A DNA stretch of 64,000 nucleotides from Candidatus Melainabacteria bacterium (GTDB taxonomy: Bacteria; Cyanobacteriota; Vampirovibrionia; Obscuribacterales; Obscuribacteraceae): the NCBI GenBank assembly GCA_016212515.1, contig JACRFZ010000020.1, positions 1 through 64,000 of the forward strand, written 5' to 3'. The position numbers were made by a program, and so were the translations under genes. Positions within the stretch are counted from its first letter, which is position 1. Each line of letters starts with the position of its first letter. The notes beneath the pieces were generated by a model. That model saw only the letters and a program-made list of their open reading frames with translations, was not told the origin of the DNA and searched no databases. Positions 17,697 through 26,030 of the stretch are shown here, one piece after another.

Positions 17697-18224
17697 ATGG
17701 AAACAGACGACTTCACCTCAAAAATCGCGGAGATTTCCGGACTAAAGGGCTTGAGAGGCGACTTCAAACTAACTCTATTTACAGGTTTCCACTTGATCGA
17801 CAGAATCAAGAAAGTAAAATTAGTAACCGACAGTGCCACCACATACGCCACCGTCAGCAAGATCTATCCGGAAGGACGGGCAATTCTTTTGCGATTAAAG
17901 GAATATCCGGATCGCACGACGGCTGAGCCGATAGTAGGCGCTACAGTCTTCACCCAGCGCTGCCAAATGGGTGGACTGGCCGAAGACGAGTTCTGGATAA
18001 ACGACTTAATCGGCATGGAAGCCTACACAACCGGCGGCACGAAACTCGGCACTATCAGCGCTGTCTACGGGGAAGGCAATCAGCTACTGGAAGTCACCGC
18101 TGCTGATACCACCACAGACACAGAAAAAACACATCTGGTGCCTTTTGTAAAAGCCCTGGTGCCGAAGGTCGATGTCCGTGCTCGGCGTGTGGAAATCGTG
18201 GACATTCCTGGACTGCTGGAATAA
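17697..18224 (+). CDS. rimM: 16S rRNA processing protein RimM
   Basis: 175 residues, the usual length. RimM binds ribosomal protein S19 and assists maturation of the 30S head. The N-terminal beta domain shows GLKGLRGDFKLTLFTGF; the C-terminal PRC-barrel is visible as EDEFWINDLIGMEAYTTGG, TISAVYGEGNQLLEVT, HLVPFVKALVPKVDVRARRVEI and the terminal DIPGLLE. The start is fixed by the 3-base gap from ubiX. The partners trmD, rpsP and rplS, often adjacent, are not here. Confidence 0.9.
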   Translation: METDDFTSKIAEISGLKGLRGDFKLTLFTGFHLIDRIKKVKLVTDSATTYATVSKIYPEGRAILLRLKEYPDRTTAEPIVGATVFTQRCQMGGLAEDEFWINDLIGMEAYTTGGTKLGTISAVYGEGNQLLEVTAADTTTDTEKTHLVPFVKALVPKVDVRARRVEIVDIPGLLE

Positions 18225-18232
18225 GCGGAAGC

Positions 18233-18246
18233 CCCCATATGGGGGA
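18233..18246 (+). terminator. Palindromic stem after rimM, possible transcription end
   Basis: A self-complementary 14-base sequence (CCCCCATATGGGGG) lies 9 bases after the rimM stop. It lacks a following T-tract, so if it ends transcription it is not a canonical intrinsic terminator. Confidence 0.3.
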
Positions 18247-18356
18247 TATCCGCGGCTGAACATTAACAATAACTCCCATTAAATCACCTCATGGCAACTT
18301 GATATCCACAAGCATATCCACTACCTTATTATCAAGTTATGAAATTGAAATAAATT

Positions 18357-18444
18357 GGGAGCAAATCATCCCCGGTGCTCCCTCTTAAGAAGCCCATTAA
18401 AGTGGGCGGCAAATTAATTAGGCCGGTATAGCTTTAAGCCGGTC
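18357..18444 (+). promoter_or_regulatory. Triple stem-loop leader upstream of otsA
   Basis: Three hairpins in a row: 18357-18382 (GGGAGCA/TGCTCCC), 18392-18407 (GCCCA/TGGGC) and 18421-18444 (GGCCGG/CCGGTC, one G-U pair). They end 41 bases before the otsA ATG. The arrangement looks like a structured 5' untranslated leader; no known riboswitch consensus was recognised. Confidence 0.4.
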
Positions 18445-18485
18445 TGGCATCTCGCGTTGAGTACTTTTCGTCCGAGACTTTCACC

Positions 18486-19910
18486 ATGCCCACAATTGCC
18501 ACAGCTCCCGTCCTTTTGACGCCGGTATCCGATGAAGACCTTGGCCAACTGGAAATTGCCCTCCCCAATGTCAGCGTCATTTCTTACGCCGGACCAGGCG
18601 GCACTGGCGGCTTGCCGGCATCCCTTTCCCCAGTGGTAAAACGACTCAACACCAGGGTCAACTGGTTTGCTCTGACAGACTTACCTGAACAAGATTTCTC
18701 GCCCACCGGTTCAAGCGGTTTCACCTTTCACAATCCCAATGTGCCGCAGTGGTTGATCAAAGCCCACCGTCGCTTCTGCCAGAATTACCTGTCACCACTT
18801 CTGCACGGCTTTCCGGAGAAAGCCGTCTTCGACCAGGAAGACTGGAAATCATTCAAACAATTGAATGAATTGATTGCCTCTCACTGCCTGATAGCCAACT
18901 CCGAAAGCTACCCCAGCCTGTTCTGGTTGCACGACTACCAACTGGCTCTCGCGGCACCGATAATCGGTTCCGAAGCAGGCATCATACTCTGTCAGTTCTG
19001 GCACGTTCCCTTCCCGGAAGCCTCCATAATCACAAGCTATCCTTGCGGCAAAGAATTGGTAGACGCACTCCTGCTTAATCGCCTGGTTGGTTTCCACACC
19101 AAGAAATACGCCCAGAACTTCATAGATGCAGTTGAGCAGTTCTACCCGGAAGCAGTCATAGACCGAGAGGCAATGACAATTTCCCAGAAAGGCAAGACAT
19201 GTAGACTGGCCATCATGCCTCTGGGTATAGACGTACCGTACTGGCAAGACCTGGCCGCGAAAGCCAGACCCAAAGCGGAAGCCCTCTCAATGCAGTTGGG
19301 GCTGGCTCATCAATTCATACTGGGAGTAGACAGGCTGGAGCCGAACAAAGGCATACTGGAGCGGTTGAACGGACTGACGGAATTCCTCACCAACCATGAG
19401 GAATTCCACCAACGTTTCCACTACGTACAAATCGCCCAGGAAGTGAAAGAAGCGAGCACGGAACTAATTGAATACAAAGAGGCAGTTGAACGCAAAATAG
19501 AAAACATCAACACCCAGTTCAAACAAGACAACTGGACCCCCATTGTTTACTTACGCGAAACTCTCAGCCAGCAGGAATTAGCAGCCTGGTATCAGGCAGC
19601 AGCAGTACTGAGTGTCAACTCCACCGCCGACGGACTTAATCTAATCGCCAAAGAATTCGTAGCCTCTCGCCTTGATGAGCAGGGCGCCCTGGTGCTCTCC
19701 CAGAATGCCGGTGTAGCCAGCGAACTGGCCAGAGGGGCGCTGCTAGTCGATCCCCACAGCGCCGAAGCTGTCGGTTTAGCTTTCCAGCAAGCTCTTTCCT
19801 TTGACAGCGAAGAGAAACGTCGGCGCATGATGTCCATGCGCCATGTGATCGGATGGAATCAGTTGCACAACTGGGCCGTGGGTTTCTTGCGCAAAGCCAT
19901 TCTGGACTGA
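18486..19910 (+). CDS. otsA: Trehalose-6-phosphate synthase (GT20)
   Basis: 474 residues, typical of bacterial OtsA. It transfers glucose from a nucleotide sugar to glucose-6-phosphate to make trehalose-6-phosphate in the cytoplasm. Family motifs in order: PGGTGGLPASLSPV (glycine loop near residue 40), LFWLHDYQLAL (HDYxL), CQFWHVPFPEASI, GIDVPYWQDL, GVDRLEPNKGILERL (matches RLDYxKGI), NSTADGLNLIAKEFVASR (matches DGMNLVAKE) and ALVLSQNAGVASEL. No C-terminal phosphatase domain and no otsB in the window, so dephosphorylation must be encoded elsewhere. Preceded by a 261-base gap holding three hairpins. Confidence 0.92.
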   Translation: MPTIATAPVLLTPVSDEDLGQLEIALPNVSVISYAGPGGTGGLPASLSPVVKRLNTRVNWFALTDLPEQDFSPTGSSGFTFHNPNVPQWLIKAHRRFCQNYLSPLLHGFPEKAVFDQEDWKSFKQLNELIASHCLIANSESYPSLFWLHDYQLALAAPIIGSEAGIILCQFWHVPFPEASIITSYPCGKELVDALLLNRLVGFHTKKYAQNFIDAVEQFYPEAVIDREAMTISQKGKTCRLAIMPLGIDVPYWQDLAAKARPKAEALSMQLGLAHQFILGVDRLEPNKGILERLNGLTEFLTNHEEFHQRFHYVQIAQEVKEASTELIEYKEAVERKIENINTQFKQDNWTPIVYLRETLSQQELAAWYQAAAVLSVNSTADGLNLIAKEFVASRLDEQGALVLSQNAGVASELARGALLVDPHSAEAVGLAFQQALSFDSEEKRRRMMSMRHVIGWNQLHNWAVGFLRKAILD

Positions 19911-19965
19911 AAAAACAGTTTCACGACATTCTCACAGCGCCTGGTCTAGATTAAGGTTGCTGCCA

Positions 19966-19995
19966 GAGCCCGGGATTTCTCCAAATCCCGGGCTC
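19966..19995 (+). terminator. Perfect 13-bp hairpin after otsA
   Basis: Arms 19966-19978 (GAGCCCGGGATTT) and 19983-19995 are perfectly complementary with a 4-base loop, 56 bases after the otsA stop. Only A-rich sequence follows, so it is a very stable stem without a U-tract; it may end or protect the mRNA. Confidence 0.5.
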
Positions 19996-20117
19996 AAAAC
20001 TAACTCTCCGTTTTACAAATCCTTCACACCTGAAAAGGTAAGCTCAGACCGTGGAAAGCAACCCCCTGACCACCTACCCCAATATTTCTAGCATCATATT
20101 CTTCAAGGTTTACCATC

Positions 20118-20861
20118 ATGGTCACATTTCACCCAGAGAGGCCTCACCAGACCGGTGAGCAAACCGAAGCTCATAACATACAGAGCGTCCCGGACAGCCG
20201 CACCCTCTTAGTTCAAAACGCCTTTCAGCCCGGCAATACCCTTGATTTTTCAGTGAATAGCGCTAACGCGACAAGACGTCTGACTGACGGAGCCCAGGCC
20301 GTCCTGCCGAACTTTGGTCTGGCGAAGGAAAGCGATAAAAATCTGGCAGAACCGGCTCTAGCCTTTGCGGGAGAGCAACCGGAAGTTATGCAGGCCGCTT
20401 TCAGAAGCCCCCGTTCCACCACCGCACTGGCCAGGGAATTTGAAGGGCAGAAACTCTGGGCGAAAACACCTTACAAAGATATTGTCGATAACGGCGAAGC
20501 CGGTTGTGCGGCCTCACTGGGAGTCTTCCTGAAAGCAGCCGGCTACAAATTTGAGACATCGCCGCTGGCGGTTGGTCTGAAAAACAACCTGCGTGAGGCC
20601 GGCTGGCGCCCTACCCCGATGGATAGCGCCACTGCCGGCGACGTTGTTTACGGCAATAAGATCGGCAGAGTGGCTTCCCAGGGCGGTGGTGCCGGGCACA
20701 TAGCCGTCATAGTGGGCAGACGCGGCGACGGCGAAGTCATGGTGGCAGACAACAATGCCAAAGAAGGTGGCGTCTGGTCGATCCGCCCGCTGAAGGAGTC
20801 TTTTCCGCCTGAGAGATATAATTACGGCCGCCTTCAATTTCTAAAGCCCCCGGGCCGCTAA
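20118..20861 (+). CDS. Predicted Cys/His hydrolase (CHAP or NlpC/P60-like), no signal peptide
   Basis: 247 residues. The first 95 are polar, Asn/Thr/Gln-rich and probably disordered. The C-terminal 140 look like a papain-fold amidase: Cys130 in AGCAASLGVFLKAAG, a GDVVYG strand, His194 in GGGAGHIAVIVGR, and a polar third position in VADNNAKEGG. This order (Cys at a helix start, then GH-h-hhhh) fits CHAP/NlpC-P60 peptidases, which cut peptidoglycan peptides. No Sec signal or membrane segment is visible, so the protein either stays cytoplasmic or leaves by another route. Isolated between the otsA hairpin and a histidine kinase. Confidence 0.65.
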   Translation: MVTFHPERPHQTGEQTEAHNIQSVPDSRTLLVQNAFQPGNTLDFSVNSANATRRLTDGAQAVLPNFGLAKESDKNLAEPALAFAGEQPEVMQAAFRSPRSTTALAREFEGQKLWAKTPYKDIVDNGEAGCAASLGVFLKAAGYKFETSPLAVGLKNNLREAGWRPTPMDSATAGDVVYGNKIGRVASQGGGAGHIAVIVGRRGDGEVMVADNNAKEGGVWSIRPLKESFPPERYNYGRLQFLKPPGR

Positions 20862-20954
20862 TTTGCAAAAGCAGCCAAATTCCGCTTCGGGATAATGAAA
20901 ACAAGCCACGACGGCAGGAAGGAGGCACCGCCGGTCCGGCCTGCAACCTGGCGG

Positions 20955-21099
20955 AGCCGCCCGGTAGGCGGCTATATATAGATCCGGGGCAGAGCGACGG
21001 AAGGGGGCAACCCTCTCTGCCGAGTTCAGCCGGGGCAGGAACCAGTGCCGGCGCCTCCATCAAAGGTCCGGAGATACGGTAAATTTCAATGGTCGGACC
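20955..21099 (+). ncRNA. GC-rich stem-loop cluster, candidate structured RNA or kinase leader
   Basis: The 334-base gap 20862-21195 has no gene but four stems in order: 20955-20973 (AGCCGCC/GGCGGCT), 20988-21021 (GGCAGAG/CTCTGCC, with a smaller AGGG/CCCT inside), 21029-21052 (GCCGG/CCGGC) and 21065-21099 (GGTCCG/CGGACC). It lies 97 bases before the histidine-kinase start. I could not match it to SRP RNA, tmRNA, RNase P, 6S or a riboswitch I know. Confidence 0.35.
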
Positions 21100-21195
21100 C
21101 ATATGAAGTAGACTATGTGATGTTCGCCGGGGCCGGACCGGTCCAAGCGCCGTAATTAGAGCTCATCTGAAAACCGGAATAAGACACACCGAAAC

Positions 21196-22665
21196 TTGCC
21201 GCACCAACTGTTGAAACAACTGTTAGCCCCCAAGGTCTTGCACAAGAGCCTGCTGCTTGTGCTGGTGCCACTTCTCATTCAAACTCTCTTCTTTTTTGAA
21301 CTGGGCGGCGTGGTCTCCAAAGCCGAACAGATGGCCCTGGCCGAGAGAAAACAGAGCACCGTCGTAGAGCAAGTGAATTGGCTCATTGCTATTTTCATGA
21401 GCACCACATCCAATCTGGGCACCTACATAATCACCGGCCATAAGCCCTATGCCCAGGAAGGAAAGCTGGCGCTAACCAAACTTCGTAGCCAGTTTGATGA
21501 ACTCGAGAATCTACTGGCCGATAGCCCAACACAGCTAGGGCATGTCAAACAGATGCGAGGAATTATCGAGGTACAACTGAAAGAATTACAGGCTCTGGAA
21601 CCGACGGAAGAACGCAATAGCTTCACCTACCTGTGGAGCCATATGAAAGAGTTCCGGGAGACCATGCAGGAAATAGGCGTGCGCACGGGTCTTCTCATGC
21701 GCATGATCTCTGCAGAAAAAGACCAGCTGGCCCAGATGCGCAAGGAAGAAGTGGCGGCCAGGCAATCGGTAAAAGATCAAATTCTCACCGGCATGATTGT
21801 GAACTTTATGCTTGTGGCGGTAATGCTCATCTGGTTCATAAACAACATTACCGGCCGCCTTTCCGTACTTGTGGAAAATGCCAGAAAAATTCCTACCGGT
21901 CAAGCTCTGGAGCGGCAAGTGAAGGGTAACGACGAACTGGCCTACCTGGATGAAGTGCTGCATAATGCCGCAGCCGAATTGAAGAGGGCCAACGAACATC
22001 GACAATCCCTAATGGAAATGGTGGCACACGATCTGCGCTCTCCCCTCATGAGCTGTCAGGTCTCTATGCAGATTCTGGCCAGCGACAAGATGCCGGAGTT
22101 GCCGCCCATAGCGGTCAGGCAAATCAACTCCGTCCAGACCAATATTAAGCGAGTAGTGGAGATGGTAAATGATCTTCTCACCATGGATAAGCTGGAAGCC
22201 GGTCAACTGGAGCTTGATATTGAAACAGTGCAGGTTCCTCAGCTCGCGCAAGAAGCCCTGGACAGCGTGGCCGCCCTGGCCAGAGAGAAACGTGTGACCA
22301 TCAAGAACAACTGCACGGCCCTGGCTGTGGAGGGAGACCCTAAGCGGCTTTTACAGGTACTGGTCAACTTCTTATCCAATGCTATAAAATTTTCTCCGCC
22401 CGATTCACTCGTCACTGTTTACTGCGGCAAAGAAAAATCGATGGTGGCAATCTTTGTAGAAGATCAGGGTCCGGGCCTCGAACCGGAAGATCAAGAACAT
22501 ATATTCGAAAAGTTCTATCAGGCATCAGACAAAGAAAACAGCAAGGGGTTCGGACTCGGTCTGGCCATTTGCAAACTTCTGACGGAGGCCCATGGCGGCT
22601 CCGTTGGAGTAGAAAGCATAAGAGGTAAAGGCAGCCGTTTCTGGCTGGCGGTACCAGCCGCCTAG
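21196..22665 (+). CDS. Membrane sensor histidine kinase
   Basis: 489 residues from a TTG at 21196. Architecture: membrane helix near residues 19-36, an extracytoplasmic helical sensor of about 150 residues, second helix near 198-216, a HAMP-like linker (NNITGRLSVLVENARKI), a HisKA dimerisation helix with His278 in MVAHDLRSPL, and a HATPase domain with N box (VNFLSNAIKFSPPDS), G1 box (VEDQGPGLEPED) and G2 box (GFGLGLAICKLL). No response regulator is adjacent. It is closely similar in layout and N-terminal sequence to the kinase at 50143-51606, so they are paralogs. The signal sensed is unknown; the sensor has the helical-bundle look of four-helix receptors. Confidence 0.88.
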   Translation: MPHQLLKQLLAPKVLHKSLLLVLVPLLIQTLFFFELGGVVSKAEQMALAERKQSTVVEQVNWLIAIFMSTTSNLGTYIITGHKPYAQEGKLALTKLRSQFDELENLLADSPTQLGHVKQMRGIIEVQLKELQALEPTEERNSFTYLWSHMKEFRETMQEIGVRTGLLMRMISAEKDQLAQMRKEEVAARQSVKDQILTGMIVNFMLVAVMLIWFINNITGRLSVLVENARKIPTGQALERQVKGNDELAYLDEVLHNAAAELKRANEHRQSLMEMVAHDLRSPLMSCQVSMQILASDKMPELPPIAVRQINSVQTNIKRVVEMVNDLLTMDKLEAGQLELDIETVQVPQLAQEALDSVAALAREKRVTIKNNCTALAVEGDPKRLLQVLVNFLSNAIKFSPPDSLVTVYCGKEKSMVAIFVEDQGPGLEPEDQEHIFEKFYQASDKENSKGFGLGLAICKLLTEAHGGSVGVESIRGKGSRFWLAVPAA

Positions 22666-22795
22666 GAAAAAGTGCGCCGCTAATCGGGCTGCTAAAATAA
22701 GCCTGAAGCCGGCTTCCAATTCAAATGGAGACAACTGCAGGTGGAGCATACTTCAATTTTGCGCCTTATTCTTCTGGTCAAATGGAGTTAAATCT

Positions 22796-23776
22796 ATGAC
22801 AAGCAAACGTCCTCTCGTCGTCTGCCTGACGGCACTTTCGCTGGCTATTGCCCTCAGCGTCCAGACCGCATCAGCCCAGGGACTGAGGGGCAGATTGCGC
22901 GACCGAAACAACGCCGCCAGAAGTACTGCTCCGGCCGAGACGCCTCAAACGCAAAACAGCGATTCTCAGGTCTCGGTGGTAACGCTCCAGACCAGGCCGG
23001 GTCCGGGCGGCTCGCAAATGGTAGTAACCCCCAAAGGTCTTGTGCTGCCCTTGCCGGGCGCCGGAGTGAACGGCTCGACCGTACAAATCTATATAGGTGC
23101 CCAGGGCGGTTACTGGTATGTGGATAAGAACAATGAGACGGTTGACCTTACCAGTATCATTAGCGCCATGCAAAATGCCCAAAAGACGCAGAACGTTCCG
23201 CAGTACGCACCGCAACCGGAGGTGACGAATAACTACAATGAAGCGCCCCAGACTGCAAGCGGTGCCGCTGCCGCCGGGATCGGAGCCATGGCCGGTTCCA
23301 TGCTCGGGGCAGCCATGACGAATTCCTACTACAACAACGTGCCCTACGGTACTCCCATTCACTACCCGGTAGGCGGTTACCCCTACTACCACAGGGGCGG
23401 CAAGCCGGTTTACATCAATAACTCCACCAAGACGGCTAATGTCACCCAGGTCAACAATCAAATATATAACCAGCACGCCACCAACCTGCAGCAACAGCAA
23501 GCCTGGTACCAAAAGCAAAAGACAACTAATTCTGCTCAATGGAAAAACTGGCAGCAAAAGAAGGGCACCGCCAATCCGTTTCTCTCTTCAGCAAACGGCA
23601 GACCCCCTGCCGCTGCAGCCGGCGGTAGAACCACAGCCGCAAATCGAGCCGCTGCCGGTAGCAGACCGGCCGGAGGCAATCGAGCCGCTGCCGGTGGCAG
23701 ACCGGCCGGAGGCAATCGAGCCGCTGCCGGTGGCAGACCGGCCGGGGCTCGAGGCGGTGGTAGAAGAGGACACTGA
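22796..23776 (+). CDS. Secreted repeat-rich protein of unknown function
   Basis: 326 residues. Signal peptide with cleavage near ASAQG. A Thr/Gln-rich stretch leads to a short ordered region (VYIGAQGGYWYVDKNNETVDL-like, cited around residues 98-120), followed by an Ala/Gly hydrophobic stretch AAAAGIGAMAGSMLGAAM and a Tyr/Pro/Gly-rich segment (PYYHRGGKPVYINN). The C-terminus is a basic Arg/Gly/Ala tail made of three 36-bp repeats. The positive tail may bind polyanions such as DNA or cell-surface polymer, which is speculation. Followed 68 bases later by the leucine-rich-repeat gene. Confidence 0.65.
   Translation: MTSKRPLVVCLTALSLAIALSVQTASAQGLRGRLRDRNNAARSTAPAETPQTQNSDSQVSVVTLQTRPGPGGSQMVVTPKGLVLPLPGAGVNGSTVQIYIGAQGGYWYVDKNNETVDLTSIISAMQNAQKTQNVPQYAPQPEVTNNYNEAPQTASGAAAAGIGAMAGSMLGAAMTNSYYNNVPYGTPIHYPVGGYPYYHRGGKPVYINNSTKTANVTQVNNQIYNQHATNLQQQQAWYQKQKTTNSAQWKNWQQKKGTANPFLSSANGRPPAAAAGGRTTAANRAAAGSRPAGGNRAAAGGRPAGGNRAAAGGRPAGARGGGRRGH
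23642..23749 (+). repeat. Three tandem 36-bp coding repeats
   Basis: Units at 23642-23677, 23678-23713 and 23714-23749 differ by only one to a few bases and encode NRAAAGxRPAGG. Near identity at the DNA level points to recent expansion. Confidence 0.92.
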
Positions 23777-23844
23777 TAGCCTACTCACCAGGGGATACGC
23801 ACCACATTCAGTAGCACCCTTGCATTTCCTGCAGGAGTAAACTT

Positions 23845-24786
23845 GTGAAGCCAGCACCACTAGTTCTCAGTCTCATCTTCCTTGCCGGTCAGGCCCTGGC
23901 TCAGGCGCCGCAAAAAGCACTGAAGTTCCCAGTCGACAACAGTGTCGGCGAGATCTTCCGTGTTACCGAAATGAAAGCCTCAAGAGGCAAGTACTACAGC
24001 CATAAATTCCAGAGCAGAGCCATGGGACTCGTGGGGATAAGTCCTGATTGGAAGCTCTCGATTCGCTTTAATCCCACCATCATCAAATACTTGCAAGTGC
24101 TTAAGACCATGCCGGTTGAAAACGTCTACTCCATGGGTTTCGACTATGCCAATGTGAAAGACGAACATGCAGCCGACATTCTCCGCTTCCGGCAGTTGCG
24201 AGAGCTGGACATCGCCAACACCGAGCTTTCCGACAGCGGCGTTGCTAAGTTTGCCGCACTCGAGAAACTGGTTTACCTGGATGCTTCCCACACGGAAGTG
24301 AAAGGTGCTTGCCTGTTCAGCCTGGCCAGAGCAAAGTGTTTGAGCAGCATAGATCTGGGTTTTAATGACATCGAAGGAAAAAATCTGGCCGCCCTCAAAG
24401 ATCTGAAGACCCTGAAGTATCTCAATCTAAACAAGTGCCATCTGCGGAGCGACGACCTGGCATACCTGGTCGGCTGCAAGAATCTGGAATATCTGGATCT
24501 GCGAGAGAATCACCTGGTTGGCGACAAAGGCATGGCTGCATTAGCCAAACTAAAGAACCTCAGGTCTATTGATCTGAGAAACACCAATGTCAGTGCCGCT
24601 GGCGTCCTGACCTTGAAAAACCTGCCCCTCGAAACCATCAGAATCGAGTCAAAGTCACTTAAGGAAGGACAACTGGCACAGCTAAAGAGCGCCCTACCTA
24701 AGACCAAGTTTCACGTCGGCAACAAGATGAAGAGCAAACTGGGCATCTTCAAAGACGTTACCGGCATTGATGTGCAATTGCCTTAG
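23845..24786 (+). CDS. Secreted leucine-rich-repeat protein
   Basis: 313 residues from a GTG at 23845 with GGAG 7 bases upstream. Signal peptide (LVLSLIFLAGQALAQ). From about residue 105 come leucine-rich repeats of the RNI/GALA type, for example FRQLRELDIANTELSDSGV, LEKLVYLDASHTEV, LKTLKYLNLNKCHLRSDDL, CKNLEYLDLRENHL and LKNLRSIDLRNTNVSAAGV. These make a curved protein-binding surface outside the cytoplasm. It ends tail-to-tail with nuoK, 3 bases apart, without an obvious terminator between them. Confidence 0.85.
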   Translation: MKPAPLVLSLIFLAGQALAQAPQKALKFPVDNSVGEIFRVTEMKASRGKYYSHKFQSRAMGLVGISPDWKLSIRFNPTIIKYLQVLKTMPVENVYSMGFDYANVKDEHAADILRFRQLRELDIANTELSDSGVAKFAALEKLVYLDASHTEVKGACLFSLARAKCLSSIDLGFNDIEGKNLAALKDLKTLKYLNLNKCHLRSDDLAYLVGCKNLEYLDLRENHLVGDKGMAALAKLKNLRSIDLRNTNVSAAGVLTLKNLPLETIRIESKSLKEGQLAQLKSALPKTKFHVGNKMKSKLGIFKDVTGIDVQLP

Positions 24787-24789
24787 AGC

Positions 24790-25359
24790 CTACCACTTGA
24801 GCAGGTTGAAGCGATCCATGTCGACCGTAGAAGTGTTGCGGTAGAGCGACAACACGATAGCCAGACCTACTGCCGCCTCAGCCGCTGCCACAGTCAAAAT
24901 AAAGATGGCGAATAGCTGGCCTTTCAGTTGACCGGGATCGACATACTTGGAGAAAGCAATCAAGTTGATGTTGACGGCATTTAGCATCAGTTCGATGGAC
25001 ATCAGAACGCGAACGGCATTGCGCTGCCGGCACATGCCGTAAACGCCCATGGCAAAGAGAAGAGCGGCGAGAATCAGGTAGCGGAGCAGAGGAGCCTGAT
25101 AGAAAGTGAGCATTATGAAGCAGGAAAGCAAGGTAGCCGCTACAATCACAGGCTTGTTGCCGCCCACGGAGCGAAAAGCCCAGCCCAGTCCGCCCAGGAT
25201 GACGCAGAACCAGAAATCATAATGATGGGTTAGCACTTTATCCACGCCGATGCCGGCATAGGTGCCTACCAGAGCGGCACTGAGGGCCACAAAAAACACA
25301 GCCAGCTTGGCTGCCCCTTCTTTCTCACGCTTCAGTACTAGTTGGTTCGGTGCGTTCAT
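24790..25359 (-). CDS. nuoK: NADH dehydrogenase-like complex I subunit NuoK, N-terminally extended
   Basis: 189 residues, against about 100 for the family. The last 105 are NuoK: three helices, with the conserved glutamates in LMSIELMLNAVN and in TVAAAEAAVGLAIVLSLYR, both needed for proton movement in the antiporter-like arm. The first 82 residues add about three more hydrophobic helices (LAVFFVALSAALVGTYAGIG, FWFCVILGGLGWAF, KPVIVAATLLSCFIMLTFY). The long start is supported by GAGGT 6 bases before the ATG at 25359; the internal ATG at 25113, which would give a normal-length NuoK, has no SD. Last gene of the nuo operon, 2 bases after nuoJ. Confidence 0.92.
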   Translation of the reverse strand: MNAPNQLVLKREKEGAAKLAVFFVALSAALVGTYAGIGVDKVLTHHYDFWFCVILGGLGWAFRSVGGNKPVIVAATLLSCFIMLTFYQAPLLRYLILAALLFAMGVYGMCRQRNAVRVLMSIELMLNAVNINLIAFSKYVDPGQLKGQLFAIFILTVAAAEAAVGLAIVLSLYRNTSTVDMDRFNLLKW

Positions 25360-25361
25360 GT

Positions 25362-25985
25362 CTACCTCGAAAGTGCCAAGTTTTCCTCGGCTTTTTGGTC
25401 TTCAGAAGATGTGGGTTCGACTTCTTTTTTCTCGTTTTTAGCAAGCATGATAGCTCCCATCAAGGCAGCCAGAAGAAGCACGGAAGCGAATTCAAACGGA
25501 ATGGCATAAGTGGTGGTCAGTTGTTCACCAAGCACCTTCACGACATCCTGCGCTACCGGCTCGGTGGATACAGGCCACCGTTTCTCACCGGTCAAGGCCA
25601 CATAGATGGTGGAGAAAATGATGACCGAAACCCAGAGTGGAAAGCCCTGCTTCACAGACAGGAAGAACTGCGCCGGACCGGCCATGCGCTCAGCCTTCTC
25701 AACTATGGTGTCGTCTTCCATGCGGGGATTGGTCAACATGAGCGCGATAACAATAACGAGCGTGATAGCCACCGCGTATATCATCACCTGGGCAAGCGCC
25801 AGGAACTGCGCCGACAGGAGCAAGAACAGCGCAGCAATGGAACCGAACACACCAATTAGAATGAAACCGCTGCGGATCACAACACGGTCCACTAGCACGC
25901 CTACCGCCAGTACAATGGCCATAGTGGCGAACAAATAAAAGAGCCACGTCTCTACTATGGGTGCTGCTAACAAACTGCCAAGCAT
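25362..25985 (-). CDS. nuoJ: Complex I membrane subunit NuoJ
   Basis: 207 residues, about five membrane helices. Family features: an early helix pair, VMIYAVAITLVIVIALMLTNPR (the NuoJ AxxVL.LFVxMLL-type third helix), and a final helix FASVLLLAALMGAIMLAKNEKK. Short charged tail. Works with NuoK, NuoH and NuoA to form the proximal proton channel. Same strand and operon as nuoI (45-base gap). Confidence 0.92.
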   Translation of the reverse strand: MLGSLLAAPIVETWLFYLFATMAIVLAVGVLVDRVVIRSGFILIGVFGSIAALFLLLSAQFLALAQVMIYAVAITLVIVIALMLTNPRMEDDTIVEKAERMAGPAQFFLSVKQGFPLWVSVIIFSTIYVALTGEKRWPVSTEPVAQDVVKVLGEQLTTTYAIPFEFASVLLLAALMGAIMLAKNEKKEVEPTSSEDQKAEENLALSR

Positions 25986-26030
25986 TTTCTTCCTCTGTCC
26001 TTTTCCTTACGGTCTAGCGCTCAGACTAAA

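Noticed and set aside
20862-21195. Match to SRP RNA, tmRNA, RNase P or a riboswitch
   Set aside because: The conserved sequence blocks of those RNAs could not be found on either strand; kept only as an unassigned structured element.
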